From an uncultured Alphaproteobacteria bacterium (lineage in GTDB: Bacteria > Pseudomonadota > Alphaproteobacteria > Micropepsales > Micropepsaceae): DNA of 55,696 bases. Both the position numbers and the translations under genes were made by a program. Of this stretch, positions 31,625 to 42,089 are shown in pieces. Every line of letters begins with the position of its first letter. The first letter of the stretch is position 1. The notes beneath the pieces were generated by a model. That model had not been told where the DNA came from and ran no database searches. It saw only the letters and a list, made by a program, of their open reading frames with translations. The stretch lies in contig CADECX010000003.1 in NCBI GenBank assembly GCA_902825865.1, positions 75,454 through 131,149 of the forward strand. Direction: 5' to 3'.

Positions 31625-32212
31625 TTAGAGACTGCCTTTTGAGGAAGGCGAAGCGCCGTCCAGCCGCTCATCCGGCGCGATGGCTTGGCGAAGTGACCGC
31701 GCCAGGCCCTTGAAGCAGGTCTCGACGATATGGTGGCTGTTATCGGCATAAAGATTTTCGATATGCAGGCACACCCCCGCATTCTGGGCGAAGGCCTGGA
31801 ACCATTCCTTGAACAGTTCTGTGTCCATCTCTCCCAGCTTGGGCTTGGGAATTTTCACATGCCAGATCAGGTAGGGCCGGTTGGACAGGTCGATCGCCAC
31901 CCGGGTCAGCGCCTCATCCATCGGGATCAGGGCGGACCCGAAACGGGTAATGCCGGAAAAATCGCCCAGCGCCTGTTTCACCGCCTGGCCGATCACAATG
32001 GCGGTGTCCTCGGTGGTGTGGTGATAATCGACATGCAGGTCGCCGGTGGCCCGGACCTTCAAATCGATCATGGAGTGGCGGGCGAAGCTCTCCAGCATGT
32101 GATCCAGAAAGCCGATGCCGGTATCGATATCGGCATCCCCGGTCCCGTCCAGGTCGAGGGAGACCGAAATCTCGGTCTCGCGGGTCTTGCGTTCGACGGT
32201 GGCGGTGCGCAT
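31625..32212 (-). CDS. hisB: Imidazoleglycerol-phosphate dehydratase
   Basis: 195 residues from the ATG at 32212; TTG at 32224 would add four. Two manganese-binding His clusters are visible: [14 protein letters not shown] and [11 protein letters not shown] in the first half, [19 protein letters not shown] near the end. It performs the sixth step of histidine synthesis. This is the stand-alone form without the phosphatase domain. No other his genes are in the window. Confidence 0.96.
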   Translation of the reverse strand: MRTATVERKTRETEISVSLDLDGTGDADIDTGIGFLDHMLESFARHSMIDLKVRATGDLHVDYHHTTEDTAIVIGQAVKQALGDFSGITRFGSALIPMDEALTRVAIDLSNRPYLIWHVKIPKPKLGEMDTELFKEWFQAFAQNAGVCLHIENLYADNSHHIVETCFKGLARSLRQAIAPDERLDGASPSSKGSL

Positions 32213-32280
32213 GCGGTTTCCCAAGGATTTTCAAGCTGTATAGCAGCCAAGGGGTTCCGCGTGAATCCCCAGTTCGGCCC

Positions 32281-32306
32281 AGCATATGTCATATTTGGCA
32301 TATGCT
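32281..32306. promoter_or_regulatory. Palindromic operator candidate upstream of metK
   Basis: AGCATATG (32281-32288) and CATATGCT (32299-32306) form a perfect 8-bp inverted repeat with a 10-base spacer. It is followed two bases later by TTGACC, a -35-like hexamer. Regulators of the SahR/SamR type are known to control SAM-cycle genes such as metK through similar AT-rich palindromes. No such regulator is encoded in the window, so the assignment is inference. Confidence 0.5.
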
Positions 32307-32365
32307 GTTGACCCCTCCGCCAAACCCTGTAAAGGAGTGGCCCGCTTCAGAACGTAAGGGTCACC

Positions 32366-33559
32366 ATGGCGCGCTCCGACTATTTGTTCACCTCCGAAAG
32401 TGTTTCCGAAGGTCACCCCGACAAGGTGTGCGACCGCATCTCGGATGAGGTGGTGGACCTGTTCTTCCGCGAAGGCCCCAAGGAAGGCATGAGCCCCTGG
32501 GATATCCGCGCTGCTTGCGAAACCCTTTGCACCACCAACCGGGTGGTGATCGCGGGCGAAACCCGCGGTCCGAAGAAAGTGCAGGCCGGCGATGTGGAAG
32601 ATGTCGCGCGCAAGGCCATTAAAGATATCGGCTATGAGCAGGACGGTTTTCATTGGCGCAACGCCAATGTCGAAGTCTTGCTGCACGCCCAGTCGGCGCA
32701 TATCGCCCAAGGCGTGGATGCGAGCGGCAACAAGGATGAAGGCGCGGGCGATCAGGGCATCATGTTCGGCTATGCCTGCCGCGAAACCCCGGCCCTGATG
32801 CCGGCGCCGCTGTTCTACAGCCATAAAATCCTGGAATTGCTGGCCAAGGTGCGCAAGGAAGGCAAGGAAAAGGACCTGTTGCCCGACGCGAAAAGCCAGG
32901 TGACTTTGCGCTATGCGGGCGGCAAGCCGGTGGAAGCGACCCAGATCGTTCTCTCCACCCAGCACACATCGGAAAGCCAGACCAGCGCCGATATCCGCAA
33001 GATCGTCGAGCCTTACATCCGCCAGACGCTGCCCGCGGCATGGATCACCGATAAGACCATCTGGCACATCAATCCCACCGGCGCTTTTGTGATCGGCGGT
33101 CCGGACGGCGATTGCGGCCTCACCGGCCGCAAGATCATCGTCGACACGTACGGCGGCGCGGCCCCGCATGGCGGCGGCGCTTTCTCGGGCAAGGATTCCA
33201 CCAAGGTGGACCGCTCGGCCGCCTATGCCGCGCGTTATCTCGCCAAGAACGTCGTGGCCTCGGGTGTCGCCGACCGCTGTACCATCCAGCTCGCTTACGC
33301 CATCGGCGTGGCCGAGCCGCTGAGCGTCTATGTCGACCTGCACGGCACCGGCCAGGTGGACGAAGCCAAGCTGGAAAAGCTGCTGCCCGAGATCATGAAC
33401 CTCAAGCCGCGCGGCATCCGCCAGCATCTGGATCTCAACAAGCCGATCTTCGCCCGGACCTCGGCCTATGGCCATTTCGGCCGCGAGCCGGATGCCGATG
33501 GCGGCTTCTCCTGGGAGAAGACCGACCTGGCGGAGCAGATCAAAGCAGCGCTTGGCTGA
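32366..33559 (+). CDS. metK: S-adenosylmethionine synthetase
   Basis: 397 residues. The N-terminal [20 protein letters not shown] (with the ATP-binding His), [12 protein letters not shown] in the middle domain, and [19 protein letters not shown] in the C-terminal domain are invariant MetK signatures. It makes SAM from methionine and ATP. The upstream palindrome probably controls it. Its end overlaps the TTG proposed for trmB by 8 bases. Confidence 0.98.
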   Translation: MARSDYLFTSESVSEGHPDKVCDRISDEVVDLFFREGPKEGMSPWDIRAACETLCTTNRVVIAGETRGPKKVQAGDVEDVARKAIKDIGYEQDGFHWRNANVEVLLHAQSAHIAQGVDASGNKDEGAGDQGIMFGYACRETPALMPAPLFYSHKILELLAKVRKEGKEKDLLPDAKSQVTLRYAGGKPVEATQIVLSTQHTSESQTSADIRKIVEPYIRQTLPAAWITDKTIWHINPTGAFVIGGPDGDCGLTGRKIIVDTYGGAAPHGGGAFSGKDSTKVDRSAAYAARYLAKNVVASGVADRCTIQLAYAIGVAEPLSVYVDLHGTGQVDEAKLEKLLPEIMNLKPRGIRQHLDLNKPIFARTSAYGHFGREPDADGGFSWEKTDLAEQIKAALG

Positions 33560-34247
33560 GCCCGATCACCAGGATCGCAATCGCCGGAAACTTTATGGTC
33601 GCCGGAAAGGCCCGAAACTGTCTGAACGGCAGTCGGGCCTTCGCCGAACACTGTTAAGCGAACTTGCCTATCGGGTGGGTGACCCGCCCCTGAGCCAGTT
33701 TCCGAACAGCGTTCATGATGTCTGGCTGGAGGTCGGTTTTGGTGCCGGCGAGCACCTTGTCTGGCAGGCGCAGAACCATCCCAATATCGCCCTGATCGGC
33801 GCCGAGCCCTATGAGATGGGCGTCGCCAAGCTACTGACAAAGCTTGAAGAAACGCCGCTGAACACTGTTCGAATTTATGAAGGGGATGGGCGGGAAATCA
33901 TCGAGGCTTTGCCGGATCAAAGCCTGGGCCGGTTCTTTCTGCTTTTCCCCGATCCCTGGCCCAAGTCCCGGCATCACAAACGCCGTTTTCTGCAGATGGA
34001 GATGCTGAACCAGCTGTTCCGGGTCCTGCGGCCCGGGGCGGAACTGCGCTTCGCCACCGACGACAAATCCTACCTTCCCTTTGCCCTGGAACGGCTGATT
34101 GCCCATCCCGGCTTTGACTGGCTGGCGCGAAGTTCCGCCGACTGGAAATTCCGCCCCGCCGACTGGCCGCCAACCCGTTATGAAATCAAGGCGATCAAAG
34201 GCCCCCCCACTTTCCTGCGCTTTGCGAGGCGCACAACGGCACGGTAA
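33552..34247 (+). CDS. trmB: tRNA (guanine-N7-)-methyltransferase
   Basis: 231 residues from the TTG at 33552. No ATG lies between the family-typical N-terminus ([17 protein letters not shown]) and the core. The SAM site is [17 protein letters not shown], and [17 protein letters not shown] is the TrmB signature with substrate-binding residues. It makes m7G46 in tRNA. The TTG overlaps the metK stop, which suggests coupling. Confidence 0.93.
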   Translation: MAEPDHQDRNRRKLYGRRKGPKLSERQSGLRRTLLSELAYRVGDPPLSQFPNSVHDVWLEVGFGAGEHLVWQAQNHPNIALIGAEPYEMGVAKLLTKLEETPLNTVRIYEGDGREIIEALPDQSLGRFFLLFPDPWPKSRHHKRRFLQMEMLNQLFRVLRPGAELRFATDDKSYLPFALERLIAHPGFDWLARSSADWKFRPADWPPTRYEIKAIKGPPTFLRFARRTTAR

Positions 34248-34256
34248 AAAAGCCTT

Positions 34257-34520
34257 ATGGATGACGATAATGACGAGAAGCGGCCCATTTTCGGCACCGC
34301 CTGGGGCGATCTGGGGGTCGTGGTGATTGCCGGCCTCATAACTATCGCCTTGCTTCTAATCCTTTTTTCGCCTTCGCCGTTCGAAAGACTGGAACGGGCC
34401 CAGGCCCAACAGGAGAAGGACAAGGCCCGCCAGGCCGAGCTGGACCGTCAAAAGAAAATCGACGAGGCCGTGGCCAGCGGGGTGGTCAGCGTAGGCATAG
34501 CGCCAGCCAAGCCCAAATAG
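34257..34520 (+). CDS. Small single-pass membrane protein, unknown function
   Basis: 87 residues. An acidic N-terminus (MDDDNDEKRP) is followed by one membrane helix (about 20-38) and a charged helix (RLERAQAQQEKDKARQAELD) likely to form a coiled coil in the other compartment. It is 9 bases after trmB. No family recognised. Confidence 0.5.
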   Translation: MDDDNDEKRPIFGTAWGDLGVVVIAGLITIALLLILFSPSPFERLERAQAQQEKDKARQAELDRQKKIDEAVASGVVSVGIAPAKPK

Positions 34521-34632
34521 CCCTGCCTGCCTTGATATTTGGGCCTTGCGGGCGTACATAGCCGCCCATCCCAAACAACAAATAGTGGTTGTGTGGCGGC
34601 CTAAAGGGCCGCCGCGGGCAAGAGGCTTTGAA

Positions 34633-35148
34633 TTGGTCGTAGCGGCAACAGAATTGGAACCGGTCTTTGAACCCGTCATTGAACAGGCGGGCTTCAAACT
34701 GGTGCGCCTGCGCATGATGGGCGGGGCTTCCCGCACTTTGCAAGTGATGGCCGAGCGCCCCGACGGCAGCATGGATGTGGAAGGCTGCACCACCCTCAGC
34801 CACGTGTTGCTGGATTTCATCGAGGCCGAAGACCCGATCGAAGGCGATTATGAGATCGAGGTGTCTTCGCCCGGTATCGATCGCCCGCTGACCCGGCTTT
34901 CCGATTTCGCGCGCTGGTCGGGCCATGAGGCCAAGATCGAACTCAACACCCTGATCGAAGGCCGCAAGCGGTTCCGCGCCACCTTGCTCGGACTGGACGG
35001 CCAGGATGTCGTGATCCGCGATACCAGCATCGGCAGCGCCGATATCAAATTTCCGTTTCGCACGATAGCCAACGCGAAACTCATTCTCACCGACAAGCTC
35101 ATCAACGAACAGATCAAGACGCGCAATCTCGCGCAACAGGAGAAGTAA
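34633..35148 (+). CDS. rimP: Ribosome maturation factor RimP
   Basis: 171 residues from the TTG at 34633, preceded by AGAGG; the frame stays open upstream to 34546 but that part does not look like RimP. ELEPVFEPVIEQAGFKLVRLRM and the domain-1 end DYEIEVSSPGIDRPLTRLSDF are hallmark regions. It assists 30S assembly. First gene of the rimP-nusA-ylxR-infB operon. A GC hairpin (GGCGGCC-TAAA-GGGCCGCC) lies just upstream. Confidence 0.92.
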   Translation: MVVAATELEPVFEPVIEQAGFKLVRLRMMGGASRTLQVMAERPDGSMDVEGCTTLSHVLLDFIEAEDPIEGDYEIEVSSPGIDRPLTRLSDFARWSGHEAKIELNTLIEGRKRFRATLLGLDGQDVVIRDTSIGSADIKFPFRTIANAKLILTDKLINEQIKTRNLAQQEK

Positions 35149-35149
35149 A

Positions 35150-36763
35150 ATGGCAGGGACCGTAGCCGCCAACCGGCTCGAACTTTTGCAGATCGCCGAC
35201 GCCGTCGCGCGTGACAAATCCATCGACAAGCAGGTGGTGCTGACCGCGATGGAAGAGGCGATGCAGCGCGCCGCCAAGGCCCATTACGGCACCGAGAACG
35301 ACATCAAGGTCGATATCGACCCCAAGACGGGCGAGACCCATGTCTCGCGCTATCTGCATGTCGTGGAAATGGTCGAGAACGACAAGACCGAGATTTCGCT
35401 GGCCGATGCGCGCAAGCGCAATCCCGACGCACAGATCGGCGACATCATCGCCGAGACCCTGCCGCCGGTGGATTTCAATCGCATCAATGCCCAGAACGCC
35501 AAGCAGGTGATCGTGCAAAAGGTGCGCGATGCCGAGCGCGAGCGCCAGTATGACGAATATAAGGACCGTATCGGCGAAGTGGTGCATGGCGTGGTTAAGC
35601 GCTCGGAATTCGGTTCCGTGGTGGTCGATCTGGGCAAGGCCGAAGGCGTGGTGCGCCGCGACGAGATGATCCCGCGCGAATCCTTCCGCGCCGGCGACCG
35701 CATCCGCGCTTATATTTATGACGTGCGCCGCGAGGCCCGTGGGCCCCAGATTTTCCTGTCGCGCAGCCATCCCCAGTTCATGGTGCGCCTGTTCGCCCAG
35801 GAAGTGCCGGAAATCTATGACGGCGTGATCGAAATCCGCGCCGTGGCGCGCGATCCCGGCTCCCGCGCCAAGATCGCCGTGATCAGCAAGGATTCCTCCA
35901 TCGACCCGGTCGGCGCCTGCGTCGGCATGCGTGGCGTGCGCGTCCAGGCGGTGGTGCAGGAACTGCAGGGCGAGCGTATCGACATCATCCCGTGGAACGG
36001 CGAAGCGGCGACCTTCATCGTCAATGCCCTGGCGCCCGCCGAAGTCACCAAGGTGGTGCTGGACGAAGACACCCATCGCGTCGAAGTGGTGGTGCCGGAC
36101 GAGCAGCTGTCGCTGGGTATCGGCCGCCGCGGCCAGAATGTGCGGCTGGCTTCCCAGCTCACCGGCTGGCAGATCGACATTCTCACCGAGGCCGAGGAAT
36201 CGGAACGCCGCCAGAAGGAATTCACCCAGCGCACCGCTCTGTTCATGGAATCGCTGGATGTCGACGAGACCGTGGCCCAGCTCCTGGCTTCGGAAGGCTT
36301 CGCCACCATCGAGGACGTCGCCTATGTCGACCTCAATGAACTGGCCCAGATCGAAGCCTTTGACGAGGAGACCGCCCAGGAACTGCAAAGCCGCGCGGTG
36401 GAGTATATCGAAGCCCGCAACAAGGAAATGGACGACAAGCGCCTGGCGCTTGGCGTCGCCGACGAGGTGCTGGAAGTGGAAGGCATCACCCCCGCCATGG
36501 CGGTGGCCTTGGGCGAGCATGAGATCAAGAGTCTGGAAGACCTGGCGGGCTGCGCCACAGACGATTTGATCGGCTATTACGAGGTCAACAAGGACAAGGA
36601 GCGCGTGCGCGTTCCCGGCGCCCTGGATGGCTTCAATCTCACCAGCGAAGACGCCAACGCCATTGTGATGAAGGCGCGGGTCAAAATCGGCTGGATCGAG
36701 GAGCCGGTGGAAGAGGAAGTCGCCGAAGAAGACGCCGAGGGCGAGGAGACCGAGAAGGCCTGA
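35150..36763 (+). CDS. nusA: Transcription termination/antitermination factor NusA
   Basis: 537 residues. The order is N-terminal RNA polymerase-binding domain (1-130), S1 domain ([18 protein letters not shown], about 143-160), two KH domains (about 200-345, with [18 protein letters not shown] and [16 protein letters not shown]), then two acidic C-terminal repeats with helix-hairpin-helix character, the usual alphaproteobacterial form. It starts one base after rimP and overlaps the ylxR-type gene by one base. Confidence 0.98.
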   Translation: MAGTVAANRLELLQIADAVARDKSIDKQVVLTAMEEAMQRAAKAHYGTENDIKVDIDPKTGETHVSRYLHVVEMVENDKTEISLADARKRNPDAQIGDIIAETLPPVDFNRINAQNAKQVIVQKVRDAERERQYDEYKDRIGEVVHGVVKRSEFGSVVVDLGKAEGVVRRDEMIPRESFRAGDRIRAYIYDVRREARGPQIFLSRSHPQFMVRLFAQEVPEIYDGVIEIRAVARDPGSRAKIAVISKDSSIDPVGACVGMRGVRVQAVVQELQGERIDIIPWNGEAATFIVNALAPAEVTKVVLDEDTHRVEVVVPDEQLSLGIGRRGQNVRLASQLTGWQIDILTEAEESERRQKEFTQRTALFMESLDVDETVAQLLASEGFATIEDVAYVDLNELAQIEAFDEETAQELQSRAVEYIEARNKEMDDKRLALGVADEVLEVEGITPAMAVALGEHEIKSLEDLAGCATDDLIGYYEVNKDKERVRVPGALDGFNLTSEDANAIVMKARVKIGWIEEPVEEEVAEEDAEGEETEKA

Positions 36764-37452
36764 TGATAGAAGTGGCGCACAAATTGGAAGAGACGGGCGA
36801 TAGCGGGCGTGAGCGCCGCGATATCGTGTCGGGCACCGTCATGCCCGACAGCCGCTTGATCCGTTTTGTCGCCGATCCCGCCGGCAATGTGGTTCCCGAT
36901 GCGGGAGCCAAACTGCCGGGCCGGGGCCTGTGGGTGGAGGCGTCGCGTGCCGCCGTCGATAAGGCGGTGGAAAAGAAGCTCTTCTCCCGCGCCGCCAAGC
37001 GCCCCGCGAGCGGAGGCGAGCAAACCGTAAAAGTGACTGCCGATGCCGATCTCTCGGCGCGCGCCGAAAAGGCTTTGGTGACGCGGATGCTGGGCGATCT
37101 GGGTATCGCGCGCCGCTCCGGCGCCCTGGTGCTGGGTTTCGACAATGTGCTGCGCGCGCTGGAAGGACCGAAGGCCCCGAAAGTGTTGATTGAGGCTTTT
37201 GACGGCGCGGCCGACGGAAAGCGCAAATTGTACGGCGCCGCGCACCGGATGGAACTGAAATGCGTGGTGATCGAAAGCCTGACCAGCGCCGAATTGGGCT
37301 TGGCGCTGGGACGCGAGAATGTGATACATGCCGCCGTCCAGCCAGGCGGCCTAGCCGAACGTTTGATTTTTGACGCGGAACGCCTTTCCGGCTTCCGCCA
37401 ACGGACCGAAAGCCCGCGGGCGAACGCGAGCAAAAACGAAAGCAAGTCATGA
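36763..37452 (+). CDS. YlxR/DUF448 RNA-binding protein with L7Ae-like domain
   Basis: 229 residues. The DUF448 domain (about 18-75) shows [28 protein letters not shown], with the conserved N-terminal Cys of CIVT replaced by Asp (RRDIVSG). The second half ([28 protein letters not shown]) resembles the L7Ae-like domain fused to YlxR in Alphaproteobacteria. It is thought to act with NusA and ribosome biogenesis. It starts in a TGATG overlap with nusA and ends 4 bases into infB. Confidence 0.88.
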   Translation: MIEVAHKLEETGDSGRERRDIVSGTVMPDSRLIRFVADPAGNVVPDAGAKLPGRGLWVEASRAAVDKAVEKKLFSRAAKRPASGGEQTVKVTADADLSARAEKALVTRMLGDLGIARRSGALVLGFDNVLRALEGPKAPKVLIEAFDGAADGKRKLYGAAHRMELKCVVIESLTSAELGLALGRENVIHAAVQPGGLAERLIFDAERLSGFRQRTESPRANASKNESKS

Positions 37453-39983
37453 GCGATACTGACGAGACCAAGCGCCCGGCCAAAACGCTGTCGCTGAAAA
37501 AGACGGAAACTTCCACCGTCAAGCAAAGCTTCAGCCATGGCCGCACCAAGGCCGTGGTGGTGGAGAAGAAGCGCTCCGCCGCGCCGCCCGCCGCAACCGC
37601 CAAGCCCGCCGCCAAGGCTGCCGAGAAGCCGGCGGAAAAGCTGGCGGCCAAGCCGGCCGAGGCCAAGGCGCCCGCCGCCGACAAGGCCGCGCCCGCCCGC
37701 GGCGTGGTGCTGCGCCAGCTTTCGGATGAAGAAAAGGCGCGCCGCGCCGCCGCCCTTGCCGACGCGCGCGTCTCCGACAGCGAAGCCCGCCGCATCGCCG
37801 AACAGGACGCCGAGCGCCGCGCCCGCGAAGAAGAACAGCTTCGCGCCGAGCGCATCGCCGCCGAAAAGCGCAAGGTGGAAGAAGATGCGCGCAAGGCCGC
37901 CGACGAGCTGGCCAAGAAGCGCGCCGAACAGGAAGCCGCCCGCCGGCTCGAGACTCCCAAACTCAGTGAGGTCGCGAACGAAGCGCCCCGCCGCCGTCTG
38001 GAAAATGACGAGGAAGAGGAAAGCGGCTCCAAGAAGGTCGGCGGCAAGCTGGTGCCGGCCAAGGCGCCCGCGCCCAAGAAGGCCGAAGGCGAACGCCGCC
38101 GCGGCAAGCTGACGGTCACCCGCGCTCTGTCCGATGACGATGAGCGCGTGCGCTCGGTCGCCTCCTATAAGCGCCATCTGCAACGCGTCAACAAAGGCCA
38201 TCAGCAGCAGCCTGCCGGTCCCGCCGGCCCGCGCGATATCATTGTTCCCGAAACCATCACGGTTTCCGATCTGGCCAACCGCATGGCCCGCCGCGCAGTG
38301 GACGTCATCAAGGTGCTGATGAAGAACGGCATGATGGCGACCCCGAACGACATTATCGATGCCGATACCGCCGAACTGGTGGCGGCGGAATACGGCCATG
38401 TCGTCAAGCGCGTGGCGGAATCGGACGTGCTGGAAGGCCTGACGGGCGCCAAGGACGACGAGGCCAAGCTGGAATCGCGTCCGCCGGTGGTTACGGTCAT
38501 GGGCCATGTCGACCATGGCAAGACCTCGCTGTTGGACGCCATGCGCAAGACCGACGTGGTGTCGGGCGAAGCCGGCGGCATCACCCAGCATATCGGCGCC
38601 TATCAGGTGAATTTGAAATCCGGCCAGAAGATCACCTTCCTGGACACGCCGGGCCATGCCGCCTTCACGCAGATGCGCGCGCGCGGCGCCAAGGTCACCG
38701 ACCTGGTGATTCTGGTCGTTGCCGCCGATGACGGCGTGATGCCGCAAACCGTCGAAGCCATCGCCCATGCCAAGGCGGCGGGCGTGCCGATGATCGTGGC
38801 GGTCAACAAGGTCGACAAGGGCGACTCCAATCCGACCCGGGTGAAGACCGAATTGCTGCAGTATGAAATCCAGGTCGAGGATATGGGCGGCGAAACCCAG
38901 GCTGTCGAAGTTTCGGCCACCAAGGGCATAGGCCTGGACAAGCTGGAAGAAGCCATTCTGCTTCAGGCCGAAATCCTGGACCTCAAGGCCAATCCCGATC
39001 GTCCCGCCGAAGGCGCGGTGATCGAGGCCAAGCTGGACAAGGGCCGCGGTCCTGTCGCCACCGTGCTGGTGCAGCGCGGCACCCTGAAGGTCGGCGACAT
39101 CGTGGTCGCCGGCGCGGAATGGGGCCGGGTGCGCCTGCTCGCCAATGAACGCGGCGAGACGGTGCAATCCGCCGGCCCGTCCACGCCCATCGAAGTGCTG
39201 GGCCTGTCGGCCGCGCCCGAGGCCGGCGACGAAATGGTCGTTGTCGAAAACGAAGCGCGTGCCCGCGAAGTGGCGGAGTATCGCGGCCGCAAGCGCCGCG
39301 AACAGCGCCAGGCGTCCAACTCGCGCCAGACCCTGGATCAGTTGCTGCAAACCCGCGAAGCGGGCGAAAAACGCTTGTTGCCGCTGGTGCTCAAGACCGA
39401 CGTGCAGGGCTCCAGCGAAGCCATTCAGGGCGCGCTGGCCAAGCTGGCGACTGCCGAAGTCGGCGCCCAGATCCTGCAATCCGGTGTGGGCGGGATCACC
39501 GAAAGCGACGTCATCCTGGCCCATGCCAGCGGCGCGGCGGTGATCGGCTTCAATGTGCGCGCCAACAACCAGGCGCGCGACCGCGCCAAGCGCGACGGCG
39601 TCGAGATCCGCTACTACAACATCATCTACAATCTGGTGGATGACGTGAAGGCGGCGCTGTCGGGCATGCTGACGCCGGAAACGCGCGAAAAGTTCCTGGG
39701 CAATGCCGAAATCCTGGAAGTGTTCAACATCTCCAAGGTCGGCAAGGTGGCGGGCTGCAAGGTTACCGAGGGCAGCGTCAAGCGCGGCGCCAAGGTGCGG
39801 TTGATCCGTGACAATGTCGTGATCCATGAAGGCGAACTCTCCACCCTCAAGCGCTTCAAGGACGAAGTGAAAGAGGTGCAGGTCGGTCAGGAATGCGGCA
39901 TGGCCTTCACCAACTATCAGGACATGCAGAAGGGCGACGTCATTGAATGTTTCGACGTCGAAACCATTCAGCGCGCGCTCTAG
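37449..39983 (+). CDS. infB: Translation initiation factor IF-2
   Basis: 844 residues. A long Ala/Lys/Glu-rich N-terminal region (about 30-270, likely disordered and coiled) precedes the GTPase domain. G1 is [14 protein letters not shown] (about 352-365), with DTPGH and NKVDKGDSN further on. C-terminal domains include [15 protein letters not shown]. It delivers initiator tRNA to the 30S subunit. It overlaps the ylxR-type gene by 4 bases and is followed by the sulfotransferase after 26 bases. Confidence 0.98.
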   Translation: MSDTDETKRPAKTLSLKKTETSTVKQSFSHGRTKAVVVEKKRSAAPPAATAKPAAKAAEKPAEKLAAKPAEAKAPAADKAAPARGVVLRQLSDEEKARRAAALADARVSDSEARRIAEQDAERRAREEEQLRAERIAAEKRKVEEDARKAADELAKKRAEQEAARRLETPKLSEVANEAPRRRLENDEEEESGSKKVGGKLVPAKAPAPKKAEGERRRGKLTVTRALSDDDERVRSVASYKRHLQRVNKGHQQQPAGPAGPRDIIVPETITVSDLANRMARRAVDVIKVLMKNGMMATPNDIIDADTAELVAAEYGHVVKRVAESDVLEGLTGAKDDEAKLESRPPVVTVMGHVDHGKTSLLDAMRKTDVVSGEAGGITQHIGAYQVNLKSGQKITFLDTPGHAAFTQMRARGAKVTDLVILVVAADDGVMPQTVEAIAHAKAAGVPMIVAVNKVDKGDSNPTRVKTELLQYEIQVEDMGGETQAVEVSATKGIGLDKLEEAILLQAEILDLKANPDRPAEGAVIEAKLDKGRGPVATVLVQRGTLKVGDIVVAGAEWGRVRLLANERGETVQSAGPSTPIEVLGLSAAPEAGDEMVVVENEARAREVAEYRGRKRREQRQASNSRQTLDQLLQTREAGEKRLLPLVLKTDVQGSSEAIQGALAKLATAEVGAQILQSGVGGITESDVILAHASGAAVIGFNVRANNQARDRAKRDGVEIRYYNIIYNLVDDVKAALSGMLTPETREKFLGNAEILEVFNISKVGKVAGCKVTEGSVKRGAKVRLIRDNVVIHEGELSTLKRFKDEVKEVQVGQECGMAFTNYQDMQKGDVIECFDVETIQRAL

Positions 39984-40009
39984 TCCCCTTCTTTGGTCAG
40001 GGGTGAATC

Positions 40010-41635
40010 ATGACTTTGACCAGCACGGCTCCCCTCGATCTCGCCGCAACCTTGCGCGCGGTGGAAGCCGCGCTTTGGGGTGCTGATCTTCCCAAGGCGA
40101 TGGGCTTGGCCCGCGATGCGGTGGGCCGCGGCGCCAACCATTCCACCTTGCTCGGCCTGGCGGGTCTGGGGCACATGCATTCCGGTGAAAACCAGATCGC
40201 GCTGCCGCTGTTGTTGCGGGCCCGCGAACAGACCCCGCAGCATGTCGATCTGTTGAACGCGCTGGGCGAATGTTTTTCGCGCCTGGGCCGGTCGCGCGAG
40301 GCGGTGGAGACTTTCGACGCCGCGCTCAAACTCGCGCCCGACCCTCGGCTGCATTTCGGCCGCGCCTTGGCGCTGGAGGATTTGAGCGAATTGGACGCGG
40401 CCCGCGCGGCGTTCGAACAGGTCCTTGCCCTCAACCCCGCCCATTCGGAGGCGCTGTCGCGGCTGGCGGTGCTGGCGGGGCAACGCGGCGATACCAAGGC
40501 GGCGCGCGATTTTGCAAACCGGGCGCTCGCGATCGATCCGCGCGATCCGGCGGCGCGCATTGCGCTGGCCGGCGCCGCGCTGCAGGAAAAAGACATGGCT
40601 ACGGCCGAGATACAGGTATCGGCGCTTCTCCAAGACCCCAATCTTGGGCCGGTGAACCGTGCCTTTGCCTTGAGTCTTGCCGGCGACATTCTGGATGCGA
40701 AGGATCGCACCGACGAAGCCTTCGCGGCCTATGGCGCGTCCAAGGCGCTTCAGCGCGACAGTTTCGCGCCGGCGATGGAAGGGCTTGAGACGGTTCGGGC
40801 GCGCGAGATTCGCCTGGCCGAATATTTCCGCCGCGCCGACGCCGCGCATTGGCAGGGAGCACCGCAGGTAGAAGCGCGCACCCATGTTTTCCTGGTCGGC
40901 TTTCCGCGTTCCGGCACCACTTTGCTGGAACAGGTGCTGGCCGCCCATCCTGATGTTGCGGCCATGCAGGAACGCGCCTGCTTGACGGATTCGGCGGTGG
41001 CGTTTTTCGGTTCCGATGCCGATCTCGACCGGCTTGCCACCCTGACGGATGCCGAACTGCAGCCCTGGCGCGAGGCCTATTGGAAGCGGGTGGCGGAAAG
41101 TGAACCGGCGCTCACCAAACCGGTATTTGTCGACAAGATGCCGCTCAATGCGGTGTTCCTGCCTTTGATCGCCAAGCTGTTTCCGCGCGCCAAAATCCTG
41201 CTTGCCCTGCGCGACCCGCGCGATGCGGTCCTGTCCTGTTTTCGCCGCCGCTTTGCGATGAATGCGGGCATGTTTGAATTCACCGGCCTGGACACGTCGG
41301 CGGCCTATTACGGTGCGGTGATGTCGCTGGTCGAAATCTACCGGGAAAAACTCACCCTCGATCTTCTGGAAACGCGTCACGAAAATCTGGTGATGGATTT
41401 CGACCAGCAAGCAAGGCGGCTGTGCGATTTTCTGGGGCTGGAATTTCGCGAGGAGATGCGCGCCTTTGCGGTGCGCGCAAGCGCGCAGAATATCGACACG
41501 CCTTCCGGCGCCCAGCTGGTACGCGGCCTTTCCCAGGCCGGTTTGGAGCAATGGCGGCGTTACGCGCCGCAAATGCAACCTGTCCTTCCGATGCTCGCGC
41601 CCTTTGTGACGCGTTTCGGTTATCCGGAGAATTAG
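40010..41635 (+). CDS. TPR-repeat sulfotransferase
   Basis: 541 residues. The first 270 residues are about six tetratricopeptide repeats (for example DLLNALGECFSRLGRSREAVE and HFGRALALEDLSELDAARAA). The C-terminal domain has a PAPS-binding 5'-phosphosulfate loop, GFPRSGTTLLEQVLAAHP (from about 296), and a 3'-phosphate site RDPRDAVLSCFRRRF. The acceptor is unknown. It is inserted between infB and rbfA, which are adjacent in most bacteria, and is spaced like an operon gene (26 and 1 bases). Confidence 0.88.
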   Translation: MTLTSTAPLDLAATLRAVEAALWGADLPKAMGLARDAVGRGANHSTLLGLAGLGHMHSGENQIALPLLLRAREQTPQHVDLLNALGECFSRLGRSREAVETFDAALKLAPDPRLHFGRALALEDLSELDAARAAFEQVLALNPAHSEALSRLAVLAGQRGDTKAARDFANRALAIDPRDPAARIALAGAALQEKDMATAEIQVSALLQDPNLGPVNRAFALSLAGDILDAKDRTDEAFAAYGASKALQRDSFAPAMEGLETVRAREIRLAEYFRRADAAHWQGAPQVEARTHVFLVGFPRSGTTLLEQVLAAHPDVAAMQERACLTDSAVAFFGSDADLDRLATLTDAELQPWREAYWKRVAESEPALTKPVFVDKMPLNAVFLPLIAKLFPRAKILLALRDPRDAVLSCFRRRFAMNAGMFEFTGLDTSAAYYGAVMSLVEIYREKLTLDLLETRHENLVMDFDQQARRLCDFLGLEFREEMRAFAVRASAQNIDTPSGAQLVRGLSQAGLEQWRRYAPQMQPVLPMLAPFVTRFGYPEN

Positions 41636-41636
41636 A

Positions 41637-42089
41637 ATGTCCCGTTCCCCACGCGGCCGCGGTTCGGCCAGGCATACCCGCCGCGACATGTCTCACGGCC
41701 CTTCGCAGCGCCAGCTCCGGGTGGGTGAAGCGCTGCGTCACGCCTTGGCGGAAGTGCTGCGCGAGAATGAAATCCGCGATTCCGATCTGGACGGGGTTTC
41801 GGTCACCATCACCCAGGTCAAACCCTCGCCCGACATGCGCTATGCCACGGTCTATTGCGAACCCTTGGGCGGCCAGAATGCCAAGGCGATCATCGCGGCG
41901 CTGAACCGGCATAAGGGATTTCTGCGCGGCGAGATGGGCCATCTGATCACCATGAAATTCACCCCCGATCTGCGTTTTGTCGAAGACGAATCCTTTGCCG
42001 AAGCGCAGAAGATCGAGACCATCCTCAAATCGCCGGAAGTGCAGCGCGACCTCGCGGCAACCCACGACGATGAAGAAGAAGAAGGCTGA
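41637..42089 (+). CDS. rbfA: Ribosome-binding factor A
   Basis: 150 residues. A basic lead of about 20 residues is followed by the KH-like core: QRQLRVGEALRHALAEVLREN, DLDGVSVTITQVKPSPDMRYATVY and LRFVEDESF. It assists late 30S maturation. It overlaps truB by one base (TGATG). Confidence 0.95.
   Translation: MSRSPRGRGSARHTRRDMSHGPSQRQLRVGEALRHALAEVLRENEIRDSDLDGVSVTITQVKPSPDMRYATVYCEPLGGQNAKAIIAALNRHKGFLRGEMGHLITMKFTPDLRFVEDESFAEAQKIETILKSPEVQRDLAATHDDEEEEG

Noticed and set aside
32307..32365. SAM riboswitch in the metK leader
   Set aside because: I could not fit the SAM-II or SAM/SAH core by eye. The leader is short, and a covariance search is needed to exclude it.
36681..39827. 1048-residue open frame opposite infB and ylxR
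   Set aside because: It is a mirror of the GC-rich, Ala/Lys-rich infB coding sequence. Composition is His/Gly/Ala-skewed and no motif is present.
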